Assembly (NCBI RefSeq): GCF_001427785.1
Contig: NZ_LMHM01000016.1
Coordinates: forward strand, 74,652-138,651
DNA from: Lysobacter sp. Root690
GTDB taxonomy: Bacteria; Pseudomonadota; Gammaproteobacteria; Xanthomonadales; Xanthomonadaceae
Direction of reading: 5' to 3'
Length of the DNA stretch: 64,000 nucleotides
The notes under the pieces were generated by a model that worked only from the letters and a program-made list of their open reading frames with translations, was not told where the DNA came from and searched no databases. This document shows positions 35,907 through 49,603 of the stretch, one piece after another (the stretch's first letter is position 1; every line of letters begins with the position of its first letter). The position numbers and the translations under genes are program-made.

Positions 35907-36488
35907 ATGAACAAGCTGACGCTTTGCGCCGTGACCTCGCTGGCCGTGTTCGCCGGTAGCGCCTTCGCCGCGCCGGTCACCTACAAGATCGACCCGTCCC
36001 ACACCTATCCCAGCTTCGAAGCCGACCACATGGGCGGTCTGTCGACCTGGCGCGGCAAGTTCAACAAGTCCGAGGGCACGGTGACGCTCGACAAGAAGGC
36101 CGGCGCCGGCACGGTCGAGGTCAGCATCGACACCACCAGCATCGACTTCGGTCTGGACGCGATGAACGAGCACGCCAACAAGGCCGATCTGTTCGATACC
36201 GCCAAGTTCCCGACCGCGACCTACAAGGGCAAGCTGGCCGGTTTCAAGGACGGCGCGCCGAGCAAGGTCGAAGGCGAGCTGACCCTGCACGGGGTGACCA
36301 AGCCGCTGGAGCTGAAGATCAACAAGTTCAAGTGCATGCCGCATCCGATGCTCAAGCGCGAGGTCTGCGGCGCCGACGCCAGCGCGAGTTTCCAGCGCGA
36401 CCAGTTCGGCATCGCCGCCGGCAAGGACTGGGGCTTCAACATGGATGTGAGCCTGCGCATCCAGATCGAGGCGGTCGCGGCGGAGTGA
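35907..36488 (+). CDS. YceI-family periplasmic lipid-binding protein
   Basis: 193 residues with a signal peptide ([23 protein letters not shown]) and a YceI beta-barrel: [19 protein letters not shown], the [22 protein letters not shown] segment and a C-terminal [16 protein letters not shown] strand. YceI proteins bind isoprenoid-type lipids in the periplasm; the physiological ligand is usually unknown. ATG at 35907 is chosen because the signal peptide starts there. It converges with the S8 protease gene over a shared terminator. Confidence 0.92.
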   Translation: MNKLTLCAVTSLAVFAGSAFAAPVTYKIDPSHTYPSFEADHMGGLSTWRGKFNKSEGTVTLDKKAGAGTVEVSIDTTSIDFGLDAMNEHANKADLFDTAKFPTATYKGKLAGFKDGAPSKVEGELTLHGVTKPLELKINKFKCMPHPMLKREVCGADASASFQRDQFGIAAGKDWGFNMDVSLRIQIEAVAAE

Positions 36489-36561
36489 TCTAGCGCGGCC
36501 GATCCGCGTCGCGTTGGCGCGATCGGAACCGCGCGATGTGCGCGCGCAAGCCAGAAACAAA

Positions 36562-36585
36562 ACGCGCCGCCCTCGGGCGGCGCGT
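36562..36585. terminator. Bidirectional terminator between yceI and the S8 protease gene
   Basis: ACGCGCCGCC and GGCGGCGCGT pair around a CTCG loop. The minus-strand side is followed by TTTTGTTT and the plus side by CTGGTTTTGG, so it suits both convergent genes. Confidence 0.85.
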
Positions 36586-36668
36586 CTGGTTTTGGATGAC
36601 GCTTGAGCGTCGCGCCCGGGCATGTCGCCCAGGCGCATGTCGCCAGTCGCCGCAAGCGCGCGGCCGGC

Positions 36669-38879
36669 TCAGTTCGAACGATATTCCCAGCGCTGATTGG
36701 GCCCGCCGTGGCAGGTCCACATATGCACCAGCGATCCGTCTTGCTGACCCAGGTTCGGATCGTCTAGACACTTGCCGTTGAGCCCGCTGCGGATTTCACC
36801 GCGCAGACGCCAGGACTGATGGGGCAGGCCGTTGCAGCTCCAGATCCGTATCTGGGTGCCGTTGGCGAAACTGCCGTTGGCCGCTTCCAGGCACTTGTCG
36901 CCGATGCCGAGAATGCGGCCGCCGGGTCCGAGCCGCCACTTCTGCTGGGCCACACCGCTGCAATCCCACAACTGCACCGGAGTGCCGTCGGCGCTGTTGC
37001 CGCCGATCACATCCAGGCATTTGCCGCCGATGCCGGTGATGGCGCCGCTCTGCGGATTGAAGTTCCAGATCTGCTGGGCGACGCCGGAACTGTCCCACAG
37101 GTGCAGCAGCGTGCCGTTGGCGGAACTGCCCCCGATCGCGTCCACCGCCTTGCTACCCAGGCTGAGGATGGTGGTGTTGGTGAAGCTCCAGGCCTGATTG
37201 CTCGCGCCGGTGGCATCGTAGATCTGCAACTGCGCGCCGTTTTCGGGATTGATCCCGACCACGTCGAGCATGCGTCCGCTCGGCACACCGCGCAGATTGG
37301 CGTAGGTGTCGCCGAGCGACCAGTTCTGCTGCGCAAAGCCATTGCAGCCGAACACCTGCACCACGCTTGTGTTGGCGGTGGCGCCACCGCGTACGTCCAG
37401 GCATTTGTTGCCGATGCCGACGATGGTGCCGGGTGCCGCGCCGCTCGCGACGGCGTTGACCGCGGCGGCGGCATTGACGATGCCGGTGCCGATCGGTTGC
37501 GAGGGCGTGCTAGGGAACGGCGTCGTGGTCGACTTGAGCAGGCTTTCGATCTGCGCCGGCGTGCGTTGCTGCGACGATACCGAACGCAGCAGCGCGACCA
37601 CGCCGGCGACATGCGGCGCGGCCATCGAGGTGCCGCTCATATAGCCGTAGCTCGCGGCCGCGGGCGTGGTCGCGCCCGAGTTGAGCGTCGAGTAGATATT
37701 GGTGCCCGGCGCGGCCAGATCGACCAGGGCGCCGAAGTTGGATTGCTGGCTGGCGTTCCAGACCGAACGCGCGCCGTTGCTGTCGACCGCGCCGACCGCG
37801 ATCACGTTGTTGCAGTTGGCGGGGTTGGCGTTGGAGGCATTGACGTTGCCGTTGCCGGCCGCGACGACCACGGTGGTGCCGCGCGCGACCGCGCCGTCGA
37901 TCGCGTTCTGATACGTCGCACTGCACACGCCCGAGCCGCCCAGGCTCATGTTGATCACGTTGGCGGGCGTGGCGTTGGCAGGTACACCGGCGACCGCGCC
38001 GCCGGACGCCCATACGATCGCGTCGGCGATGTCGGACAGATAACCGCCGCAACGGCCGAGCACGCGCACCGGCTGGACCCGCGCGCCGAACGCGGTGCCG
38101 GCGACGCCGGAGCCGTTGTTGGTGACCGCGGCGACGGTGCCGGCGACATGGGTGCCGTGCCAGCTCGAATTGGCGGCCGCGAACGGACCGCATTCGCCCG
38201 CGCTTTGCCAGTCGCCTTCGTCGTTCGGATTGGGATCGCGACCGTTGCCGTCGCGCGCGGTGACCGCGTCGTTGATGAAGTCGTAGCCGGCGACGAGGTT
38301 GGCGTTGAGATCGCCGTGCGAGGTGATGCCGGTGTCGAGCACGGCGACGACCACGCCGGCGCCGTTGCCGATGTCCCAGGCCTGCTCGGCGCGGATGCCG
38401 GCGTCGGCGTCGTTGTAACCCCATTGCAACGGGTAGCTCGGATCGTTCGGGGTCAGGGTGGTGTGCATGCGCGCATCGATCTCGACGTAATCGACTTGCG
38501 GATCGGCGGCCAGCCGGCGCATCAACGCGGCGGCTTGATCGCGGTCGAGACGACGGTCGGCGATGACGACATCGGTGCCGGCCAGCGCGGTCGAGCGCAG
38601 GGTCTTGAGCGCGAGCGCCGGTTCGGCGCCGCGCCGTACCCGTTCGGCGGCGCGATTCAACGCGGCGGTCTTGGCCGACGCGGCTGCGCGCGCGGCGGCG
38701 CCGGGCACGTAGCGGACGATGAAGCGATCGAACGAGGGCTGCGCATCCAGGCCGGACAGCCGGGCTTCGCCGGCGAACGCAGGCGCGTGGGCGAGCGCGC
38801 ACAGGCCGATCGAGGCGGCGATGGCGAGGCTCAGGCCGTGCGAGCGGGTGGGTTGGGAGCGGGTGTTGACGTAGCGCAT
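36669..38879 (-). CDS. Secreted subtilisin-like S8 protease with ricin-type lectin tail
   Basis: 736 residues: signal peptide to about residue 36, an I9-type inhibitory propeptide (about 50-137), an S8 catalytic domain with Asp182 (AVLDTGI), His241 (SSWHGTHVAG) and Ser418 (GTSMAAPH), then a C-terminal region of about 260 residues with six QxW-type repeats (QQNWSL, NQAWSF, QQIWNF, QQKWRL, HQSWRL, NQRWEY). These fit two ricin-B trefoils likely to bind carbohydrate. ATG 38879 follows GAGAAGGA. An extracellular protease targeted to polysaccharide or cell surfaces fits the lytic habit of Lysobacter; the target is inferred. Confidence 0.93.
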   Translation of the reverse strand: MRYVNTRSQPTRSHGLSLAIAASIGLCALAHAPAFAGEARLSGLDAQPSFDRFIVRYVPGAAARAAASAKTAALNRAAERVRRGAEPALALKTLRSTALAGTDVVIADRRLDRDQAAALMRRLAADPQVDYVEIDARMHTTLTPNDPSYPLQWGYNDADAGIRAEQAWDIGNGAGVVVAVLDTGITSHGDLNANLVAGYDFINDAVTARDGNGRDPNPNDEGDWQSAGECGPFAAANSSWHGTHVAGTVAAVTNNGSGVAGTAFGARVQPVRVLGRCGGYLSDIADAIVWASGGAVAGVPANATPANVINMSLGGSGVCSATYQNAIDGAVARGTTVVVAAGNGNVNASNANPANCNNVIAVGAVDSNGARSVWNASQQSNFGALVDLAAPGTNIYSTLNSGATTPAAASYGYMSGTSMAAPHVAGVVALLRSVSSQQRTPAQIESLLKSTTTPFPSTPSQPIGTGIVNAAAAVNAVASGAAPGTIVGIGNKCLDVRGGATANTSVVQVFGCNGFAQQNWSLGDTYANLRGVPSGRMLDVVGINPENGAQLQIYDATGASNQAWSFTNTTILSLGSKAVDAIGGSSANGTLLHLWDSSGVAQQIWNFNPQSGAITGIGGKCLDVIGGNSADGTPVQLWDCSGVAQQKWRLGPGGRILGIGDKCLEAANGSFANGTQIRIWSCNGLPHQSWRLRGEIRSGLNGKCLDDPNLGQQDGSLVHMWTCHGGPNQRWEYRSN

Positions 38880-39601
38880 AGAGAATCCTTCTCCAATGGC
38901 ATCCCCAGGCGTTGGGGGGCGATCCGGGACCGGTCGTACGCTTCGATCCACGAACGAAGTGCGTGCGAACTGCGAGGCGATCAGCCGGCAGCGACGCGAG
39001 CTTCCGATTGTGCAGGCCGGCGATCGATGAAACTGAGATCGTTCGCGAGTTCCGCATCGATACGCGATCGTATCGATTGCGCGGTGTCGGCTTCGCTCGT
39101 CGCCACGATGATGATGATGGCGACGGTGGCTGAATGCGGATGCGACAACGCGTGTGCCGGTGCGGCGTCATCGAGTGCCAGAGAACATACATTCGCTTGA
39201 TTCCGGTCAGGATCAGGCATGACAAATCACACTGTGAGCGGCTCTAGACGCGGGCGATAGTCGCCTGCGAGCCGGCGGCGGATCGGGGCTTGCGCGGGCC
39301 TGCGCGGCTCGGATCGGGCTCGGTCGCGAGGCATGCCGAAGATGACCGTGGCTTTGCGCGGCATCATCGCGCCGGTGCCGGATTCGACCGCGGATTTTTC
39401 TGCGGATCGGATCGAGCCGGCACTGACCGCGATCGTCGCGCCGTGAAATCGTCAGCCAATTGCAACCCGCGTCGCTTGCATCGAATACCGCAATCGACGC
39501 GCGCCCGAACCGAACGATCCATCGTTTCGGGATCGATCGACCCCGCGGCAGCGCCGCATCCGCGCAGCACAGAATCCGCGCACCAAAGGACGCCAGCGAG
39601 C
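38880..39601. promoter_or_regulatory. Divergent intergenic region S8 protease / MFS gene
   Basis: 722 bases without a supported gene. It holds an inverted repeat, ATCGATACG-CGAT-CGTATCGAT (39056-39077, nine-base arms), about 180 bases upstream of the protease start, which may be a regulator site. Short open frames on both strands lack similarity or a ribosome binding site. Confidence 0.45.
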
Positions 39602-41068
39602 ATGACCGATCCATCGCCTTCCGCCGAGCACGCCGAGCGCCAGCCCCACGACCACCGCTGGGCCGCGTTGGCCGTGCTGTGCATGGGCGCGCTGATGATC
39701 GTGCTCGACTCGACCATCGTGAATGTCGCATTGCCGTCGATCCGCACCGACCTGGGGTTCAGCGAAAGTTCGCTGGCCTGGGTGGTCAATGCCTATCTGC
39801 TGACCTTCGGCGGCTTCCTGCTGCTGGGTGGGCGACTCGGTGATCTGTTCGGCCATCGCCGCGTGTTCCTGATCGGCATCGCGGTGTTCACCCTGGCCTC
39901 GCTGGCCTGCGGACTGGCCGGCAGTCAGACCTTCCTGGTCGCCGCGCGCGGCGTGCAGGGGCTCGGTGGCGCGGTGGTCACCGCGGTAGCGCTTTCGCTG
40001 ATCATGAACCTGTTTACCGAACCGGCCGACCGGGCCAAGGCGATGGGCGTGTACAGCTTCGTCTGCGCCGGCGGCGGCAGCGTCGGCGTGCTGCTCGGCG
40101 GACTGCTCACTGGCGGGCTGAGCTGGCACTGGATTTTCCTGGTCAATATTCCGATCGGCCTGATCGTGATCGCGGCGACGCTGAAGCTGTTGCCGGCATC
40201 GCGCGGGCCGGGCGAGGGCCAGTTGGACATCGCCGGTTCGATCACCGTGACCGCGTCGCTGATGCTCGCGGTGTACGCGATCGTCAACGGCAACGAGGCC
40301 GGTTGGACCTCGCTGCATACGCTCGGCCTGCTCGGTGTGGCGGTGGCGCTAATGCTCGCGTTCTTGTGGATCGAATCGCGGGTCAGCGCGCCGCTGATGC
40401 CGCTGAGCCTGTTCCGCCTGCGCAATGTCGCGGTGGCGAATACGGTCGGCGTGCTGTGGGCGGCGGCGATGTTCGCCTGGTTCTTCCTGTCGGCGCTGTA
40501 CATGCAATTGGTGCTGAAATACACGCCGATGCAGGTCGGGCTGGCGTTCTTGCCGTCGAACCTGATCATGGCGGCGTTCTCGCTGGGTCTGTCGGCCAAG
40601 TTGGTGATGCGCTTCGGCATCCGCTGGCCGCTGGCGATCGGCCTGGGCCTGGCGACGATCGGCCTGCTGCTGTTCGCGCGCGCGCCGGTTGGCGGCGATT
40701 TCGTCAGCGATGTGTTGCCGGGCATGCTGTTGCTCGGGCTCGGCGCCGGTATCGCCTTCAATCCCTTGTTGCTGGCGGCGATGAGCGATGTCTCGCCGGC
40801 CGAATCGGGCCTGGCCTCGGGCATGGTCAACACCGCTTTCATGATGGGCGGCGCGTTGGGGCTGGCGATCCTGGCCAGTCTCGCCGCCTCGCGCACCTCG
40901 GCGCAGGTCGCAGCGGGCGCTGATCTGATTGCGGCGCAGGCCGAGGGTTATCACCTCGCGTTTCTGGTCGGTGCGGTATTCGGTTTGACCGCGGCCTTGC
41001 TCGGCGGCCTGCTGCTGCGCACGCCGGCCAACCAGGCCGCCGAGGGCGCGCAGCCGGCGCTGCATTGA
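39602..41068 (+). CDS. DHA2-family MFS drug efflux transporter
   Basis: 488 residues with about 14 membrane segments. The N-terminal LDSTIVNVALPSIRTDLG (motif D1), GRLGDLFGHRRVFLIG (motif A) and GVYSFVCAGGGSVGVLLGGLL (motif C, antiporters) place it in the DHA2/EmrB-QacA group of proton-driven exporters. Substrates cannot be predicted. ATG 39602 is supported by the position of the first motif; upstream in-frame sequence has no similarity. A DUF1428 gene follows 66 bases downstream on the same strand. Confidence 0.93.
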   Translation: MTDPSPSAEHAERQPHDHRWAALAVLCMGALMIVLDSTIVNVALPSIRTDLGFSESSLAWVVNAYLLTFGGFLLLGGRLGDLFGHRRVFLIGIAVFTLASLACGLAGSQTFLVAARGVQGLGGAVVTAVALSLIMNLFTEPADRAKAMGVYSFVCAGGGSVGVLLGGLLTGGLSWHWIFLVNIPIGLIVIAATLKLLPASRGPGEGQLDIAGSITVTASLMLAVYAIVNGNEAGWTSLHTLGLLGVAVALMLAFLWIESRVSAPLMPLSLFRLRNVAVANTVGVLWAAAMFAWFFLSALYMQLVLKYTPMQVGLAFLPSNLIMAAFSLGLSAKLVMRFGIRWPLAIGLGLATIGLLLFARAPVGGDFVSDVLPGMLLLGLGAGIAFNPLLLAAMSDVSPAESGLASGMVNTAFMMGGALGLAILASLAASRTSAQVAAGADLIAAQAEGYHLAFLVGAVFGLTAALLGGLLLRTPANQAAEGAQPALH

Positions 41069-41134
41069 GCGTTGCCCACGAATAAGTTCGAACGGCTTCA
41101 ATCCCAGCAACGGGCCTGGCCCGAAGGAGGACGC

Positions 41135-41488
41135 ATGAGCTACGTGGATGGATTCGTATTGGCGGTACCCAAGCAGAACCTCGCCGCCTACCGGCGCCTG
41201 TCGCGACAGGCCGGCAAGATCTGGATGGAGTACGGCGCGCTGTCGTATGTCGAAGCGGTCGAGGACGACGTCAAGCCCGGCAAGAGCACTTCGTTTCCGC
41301 AGGCGGTGAAGCTCAAGCCCGGCGAAGTCGTGGTGTTCGCGTGGATCGTCTACAAGACCCGCGCGGCGCGCGACCGGATCAACAAGCAGGTGATGAACGA
41401 TCCGCGCCTGAAGATGCAGGGCGAGACCATGCCGTTCGACGGCAAGCGGATGATCTTCGGCGGCTTCAAGAAGCTGGTCGAGTTCTGA
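41135..41488 (+). CDS. DUF1428 family protein (YbaA-like)
   Basis: 117 residues starting MSYVDGFVLAVPK and containing VFAWIVYKTRAARDRINKQV and GKRMIFGGFKKLV, all hallmarks of DUF1428. Its fold is a dimeric alpha/beta (ferredoxin-like) domain of unknown role. GAAGGAGGA lies just upstream of the ATG. It may be co-transcribed with the efflux gene. Confidence 0.9.
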   Translation: MSYVDGFVLAVPKQNLAAYRRLSRQAGKIWMEYGALSYVEAVEDDVKPGKSTSFPQAVKLKPGEVVVFAWIVYKTRAARDRINKQVMNDPRLKMQGETMPFDGKRMIFGGFKKLVEF

Positions 41489-41632
41489 TCCGATCCGTCG
41501 CGTGAGGCGTGCCGCCTTCGCCTGGGCGAGGCGGCGCGCACGCGGGCGAACCCATGCCGGGCGCTTGCTGCCGGGTTGTGGCTGCAACCCCGGCACGTCC
41601 GGCTTGAACGAATGCTCCGGCGCGGCGCCGGG

Positions 41633-41977
41633 TCATCTGGCTGCTGCCGCGCATTTTTTCGTGAGCGTATCCAGTTCCTCGAACAGCGACGGCTCGTTCG
41701 CGGTGAAGTTGAAACACGATTTTCCCTGCATCTTTTTGCGCAGGGCGTCGCTGATGCCATCCAGCAAGGACGGATTTTCATACACGGGCATCAGGTGATA
41801 GCTGACGTAGGACTTCTTCGTCTGCACGGCGCCGAAAAACCTGGGCTTCGCCTTGGGTGTGGCCGCGGCCAGTTCGACGTAGAAATTGCCGGGTTCGTCC
41901 GTCTTGATGGACATGCCGGCGGTGTGCTTGCGAAGAATGCCGGAAAGCGAGGCGAAGCTTGAAGCGAAATCGGTCAT
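41633..41977 (-). CDS. Small conserved hypothetical protein (YdhG/DUF1801-like?)
   Basis: 114 residues, soluble, no signal peptide. The segment YVSYHLMPVYENPSLLDGIS followed by KKMQGKSCFNFT recalls DUF1801/YdhG-type small proteins, but I cannot confirm the family. CGGGAT lies upstream of the ATG. It stands alone, convergent with the DUF1428 gene. Codon use is like its neighbours, though less GC-rich. Confidence 0.65.
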   Translation of the reverse strand: MTDFASSFASLSGILRKHTAGMSIKTDEPGNFYVELAAATPKAKPRFFGAVQTKKSYVSYHLMPVYENPSLLDGISDALRKKMQGKSCFNFTANEPSLFEELDTLTKKCAAAAR

Positions 41978-42352
41978 GGCACGATCCCGTTGCGTTTGCG
42001 GGGTTGGCTGTCTTGCTTATACGCGCAGCTGAGGTCTGAGCGACACCACCGCGCGAGGCGGGTCTGGCTTCGCGGTTTGGCCTGCTCATGCGCTCGCCTG
42101 AAATTACCTCGGCGCGGAGCGCAAACCAAGTCGATAGCACAAGTTTCCCGCCATCGATCGGGAGTGGCCCTGGGCGCGGACGCGGCAAGCGCCGCTGCTC
42201 GCATGCCGCCCGAGCTTCCGCGCGGCCCGATGGTGCGGGCCAATCGCCGCCATCGTGCTTGCGCAGCAGCGGGCGGCGCGCAAAAGAAAACCCCGGCCTG
42301 AGCCGGGGTTTTCAGGGCGATCATGCGCATCGCCTTACTTGTTGCGTACCAA
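41978..42352 (-). terminator. Gap with intrinsic terminator of the first M4 protease gene
   Basis: The terminator is GAAAACCCCGGC-CTGA-GCCGGGGTTTTC at 42286-42313, followed on the minus strand by TTTTGCGC, 40 bases after the stop of the M4 gene. The remaining about 300 bases (41978-42285) show no gene. Confidence 0.85.
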
Positions 42353-44320
<1,968 letters not shown>

Positions 44321-44600
44321 TCAGTGCTCGTACATCCGCTCCCCCGTCGTTCGCGCGTCCGGCCCGGGGCATTCCGTGCCCGAGGACGTTCGCGTGGTCG
44401 AACTCCGTGCGGATACCGTGCTGACGCGTAGCACGGCGGAGGCACGCTGGCCGCGCCCAAAATTTGAGTCAACGCGACTGACGCCGGTCACACGTCGAAT
44501 GCGACGTGCGCGGATCGCGGCGACAAATGATTTCGTCTGAGATCGTTCTACGATCAGGCTTGAAACGTTTTCACGTTTGCGCGTCACGAAATTTCGCAGC

Positions 44601-44636
44601 GTAATAATGTTTCAGGATTATTGCTGCAATGCAGCA
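44601..44636 (-). promoter_or_regulatory. Shared 36-bp M4 upstream module, copy 1
   Basis: On the plus strand: GTAATAATGTTTCAG, six bases, then the palindrome TGCTGCA-A-TGCAGCA. The first block is identical in the module of paralogue 2, and the layout recurs upstream of all three M4 genes. It lies 332 bases before the start codon of paralogue 1. Read towards the gene, TATTAC could be a -10 with the palindrome over the -35 region. The rest of the gap to 45046 is AT-richer than its surroundings and holds no gene. Confidence 0.65.
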
Positions 44637-44918
44637 GATTCCTGCGTCGTCGGGGTGGGGTAATCGATCACATATTGCGTTGGATATACCCGTCGCAGGC
44701 CGTTCGAAGGCGCTCGCCCCGGTACTGGCGGCTTGTCAGATGGCTGCTTGATTCATGCATGAACCGCGGCGTTTCCGGTTTTTTAGCGCGTTATGGAAAT
44801 TCCAGTCCCGCCTGTGACCCATGCACGCACGGTTCTGCGAGCGCACTCCCAAATACGTATTTATTATGTTTTTGCATAAGGCGTCCGCTTGGCGAACGAC
44901 CGTTCCGGCGCCGAAAAA

Positions 44919-44946
44919 GAAAACCCCGGCCTTGGCCGGGGTTTTT
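44919..44946 (-). terminator. Terminator of M4 paralogue 2
   Basis: AAAACCCCGGCC-TT-GGCCGGGGTTTT, with TCTTTTTC following on the minus strand, 100 bases after the stop of the gene at 45047. The stem is nearly the same as the terminators of the other two M4 genes. Confidence 0.85.
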
Positions 44947-45046
44947 CAAGTCTGGCTGCCATCGGCCGGCACGGCCGGCGATCGTGAGCGATCGACCGCA
45001 TGGCCGATGCCGGTGGAGCGCTCGGCGAGCGCCCGGCAATACCGAC

Positions 45047-46753
<1,707 letters not shown>

Positions 46754-46885
46754 TCAAACCCGCGCACCGCGATCACATACGCGGTGAGACCGCTATTTCC
46801 GCGTCGTATCGGGGATTGGGGCGGAAAGCCGCGCGCTGCCTGGATCGCGCTATTTTCCGATTTTTCAGGGCTAAAACCGCGCCGG

Positions 46886-46921
46886 GTAATAATGTTTCAG
46901 TGCCTATGTTGCACTGCAACA
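46886..46921 (-). promoter_or_regulatory. Shared 36-bp M4 upstream module, copy 2
   Basis: GTAATAATGTTTCAG, six bases, then TGTTGCA-C-TGCAACA, 289 bases before the start of paralogue 2. The remaining bases of the 744-base gap (46598-47341) show no gene; 46920-47170 is AT-rich. Confidence 0.65.
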
Positions 46922-47288
46922 TAATTTGAATGCACTCGTTGGTCGGTTTTGTATTCGTCGGCGCTCGATACTGTGACCGCGACCAGTTTCCGTCGTCGCC
47001 GCGAGCGCGGACATGAGTGAGGCGAGGGCGCTTGAAAATCGAAAATCATCGCCGCCGGCATTCGTCAATAGCGCCGCGTGATGCATATCCGTCGAATCAT
47101 GTGACCAATCCTGGCAATATCGGATCATTATGTCGTGGCATAACGTTTCGTCATGGCTGGGGTTATATGGACGAAACCGGCGCGCCGGCACAAAACGACG
47201 CGCCAATACAGCCGGTGACAAGGGAAACCCCGTTGGCTAACCGTCCTGCATGGCGCGGCCGCATCGCGCCGCCGTCGCCGAACCAAAA

Positions 47289-47315
47289 GAAAACCCCGGC
47301 CGGAGCCGGGGTTTT
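47289..47315 (-). terminator. Terminator of M4 paralogue 3
   Basis: AAAACCCCGGC-CGGA-GCCGGGGTTTT, followed on the minus strand by CTTTTGGTT, 27 bases after the stop at 47342. Confidence 0.85.
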
Positions 47316-47341
47316 GGTTCAGGCCGACGCCGCGCCCTCGA

Positions 47342-49264
47342 TCAGAAGGTGATGCTCCAGGTGTCGATGCGGCCGACGTCGCCGCCGGCGTCGTCGTTGA
47401 CCCGCAGCTTCCAGGTGCCGTTGAGCGTTTCGCTCGACAGATTGAAGGTGAAGGTGCCGGCGACGTTGTCGGCGCTGCCGCCGGTGCGGTTGTGGATGTT
47501 GTAGAGCGAGCCGTCCGGCGCGACCAGGTCGACCTTCAGGTCCTGCTTGTAGGTGTGCACGATGTTGACCGACACGCTGGCATTGCTCGGCGCATTGCCG
47601 GTCCGGCCGGACACGGCGATCGAGCTTTCCACGGTGGCGTTGTCGCGGATCGCCACGTCGGTGCCGTTGCTGTAGGTCTGGGTGCCCGGACCCGGGCCCG
47701 GGCCGGGACCGCCGGGGCAATCCACGCCGACCGCGAGGAACGCGGCCGACACGTCGGCCACGGCGTAGCCCAGATCGGTGGCGGCCTGTTCGACGCCGCA
47801 GGCGCCGCTGTTGAAGTCGGTGTTCGGGGTCCAGTAGTCGATGTTGGCCTTGGCGAACGCCTTGAACGCCTTGACCGTGTCCCAGCCGGAGGTCTTGGCC
47901 AGCAGCGAGAACGCCTTGTTGTAGACGCCCGAGGAGTGATGCACGTTCATGCCCGAGCGGTAGTTGCTGGCATGCCCGATCGAGACGCCGTCGCGGGTCG
48001 GATCGTCCATGTAGCGCAGCGCGCCGGCGGCCTTGAAGATCTGCGCGCCGACCTGGAAGTCGTTGCTGCCGCGCATGAAGTACTCGGACGCTTCGCCGGC
48101 CATGTCGGAATAGGCTTCGTTGATGCCGCCGGACTGGCCGGAGTAGATCAGCCCCGATTGCTCCTGGGTGAAGCCGTGCGACACCTCATGGCCGAGCACG
48201 TCGAGGCTGACCAAGGGGTAGAAGCGCGATGCGCCGTCGCCGAAGACCATGGTCTTGGTGGTGCCGTTCCAGCCCGCGTTCTCGTAGCCGGTCGAGTAAT
48301 GCACGCCGAGGGTCAGCTGGACCGTCAGCGCCGGCATGTTGAGGTAGGCGGCATACATGTCGTAGACCACGCCGCCGAAGAAATGCGCGTCGTTGAGCGG
48401 CGAGAACGCGCCGTTGATCTGCTTGACGGTGTTGCGCGGGCAGGTATATCCGTGCGCCGCCTGGCCGCTCGGGTTGGTGCCGCCGTTGAGATTGATGGTC
48501 TTGACGTTGGCGTTCTGCATGACACAGCTGCTGCCGTTCTGGGTCACGTCGAGGAAGCCGAAGTCGGTGCCGAACTCGTACTGGCCGGTTTTCTGATTGC
48601 CGCCGGGGCCGGTACCGATCTTGACGTGCTGCAGATTGTCCAGGCTGCGCAGGACCTTGCCGTTGTCGGCGTCGATCACGAGCTGTGGCGCGGTGATGTC
48701 GCCGCCCTTGGCGCTATCGGCCGACAGGGTGACCAGATAGGCCAGGCGAGCGCGGTCGTTGCCGTCGATGTAGATCGTCGGTTCCACCTTCTGCGAATCG
48801 ATCTTCATCTGACCCAGGCGCTTGCCGAACGCGGCGCGCTTGGCGATATCCAGCGCCTTGGCCGAACTCAGCTTGGCGGTGGTGCTCGGTACCTCGGCGT
48901 CCAGTCCCTGAATCAGTTCGCCGAACATCGTGCGCAGGTTGCCGTTCGCGTCTTCGCTGATCACCACGTGCTGATCCAGCACCGGCAATCCGCGATAGGT
49001 GAGCTGGTAACGGTGCTGGCGATGACCGGACTCGTCGCTGCGGGCCTTCAGCGGAGCGAGAGCCGACTTCGCATCGAGCGCGATCATCTCGGCATGGCGC
49101 ACCTGGGCGGCGGCGGTCGTCGCGATGCCGGCGACGGCGCGGTACTGCCGGTTGAGCTGGGTCATGTCTTGCCGATGCAGGTCGACGCGTTGCACCGCGC
49201 CGGCGGCGCCGGCGATAGAAGCGAGCGAGATGGCGACCGCCAGGATGGACAGATTGCGATTCAT
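47342..49264 (-). CDS. Secreted M4 metalloprotease with P-domain, paralogue 3
   Basis: 640 residues with the same order as paralogue 1: signal peptide (MNRNLSILAVAISLASIAGAAGA), propeptide, M4 catalytic domain with HEVSH and GINEAYSD, a GPGPGPG linker and a P-type beta domain. It keeps the cysteine pair (SSCVM, YTCPRN). The propeptide is the most diverged of the three. ATG 49264 follows GGGG by nine bases. Paralogues 1 and 3 share the P-domain although paralogue 2 lies between them, pointing to domain loss in paralogue 2. Confidence 0.95.
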   Translation of the reverse strand: MNRNLSILAVAISLASIAGAAGAVQRVDLHRQDMTQLNRQYRAVAGIATTAAAQVRHAEMIALDAKSALAPLKARSDESGHRQHRYQLTYRGLPVLDQHVVISEDANGNLRTMFGELIQGLDAEVPSTTAKLSSAKALDIAKRAAFGKRLGQMKIDSQKVEPTIYIDGNDRARLAYLVTLSADSAKGGDITAPQLVIDADNGKVLRSLDNLQHVKIGTGPGGNQKTGQYEFGTDFGFLDVTQNGSSCVMQNANVKTINLNGGTNPSGQAAHGYTCPRNTVKQINGAFSPLNDAHFFGGVVYDMYAAYLNMPALTVQLTLGVHYSTGYENAGWNGTTKTMVFGDGASRFYPLVSLDVLGHEVSHGFTQEQSGLIYSGQSGGINEAYSDMAGEASEYFMRGSNDFQVGAQIFKAAGALRYMDDPTRDGVSIGHASNYRSGMNVHHSSGVYNKAFSLLAKTSGWDTVKAFKAFAKANIDYWTPNTDFNSGACGVEQAATDLGYAVADVSAAFLAVGVDCPGGPGPGPGPGTQTYSNGTDVAIRDNATVESSIAVSGRTGNAPSNASVSVNIVHTYKQDLKVDLVAPDGSLYNIHNRTGGSADNVAGTFTFNLSSETLNGTWKLRVNDDAGGDVGRIDTWSITF

Positions 49265-49567
49265 AGGTGGGTTCCCCGAAGCATTGATAAGGCCGGGCAG
49301 ACACGAAGCACGGAACCAGGCGGCGTCGATGGGAGACGACGCGTGGACGCATGCGGCCGGTGTCCGGCGCGAAAGCCGCGGCACGGGTTGCGGCGCGGCG
49401 CAGGGAACGTGGAAGCGCGATCGCGAAAGCGTCAACGCCGTCGATGGGTTTCACAAAGAAAATGCAAACTGGGTCGGCTTCGCCTGTCGACTGGGTTTGA
49501 TTCGAAATGTCCGAAAACAAGCGCTGCGGCATCGAAGTAATCGATGTCATTGGTTTCGCCGAGTTTT

Positions 49568-49603
49568 GTAATACAGTTCCAAGGAATTTGATGCGTTGCA
49601 ACA
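49568..49603 (-). promoter_or_regulatory. Shared M4 upstream module, diverged copy 3
   Basis: GTAATACAGTTCCAA, six bases, then TGATGCG-T-TGCAACA, in the same 36-base layout and 304 bases before the start of paralogue 3. One palindrome arm is intact and the other degenerate. Confidence 0.5.

Noticed and set aside
38981-39220. Possible 79-residue minus-strand gene upstream of the S8 protease
   Set aside because: Poor start context, His/Ala-rich composition without similarity, and overlap with the inverted repeat that looks regulatory.
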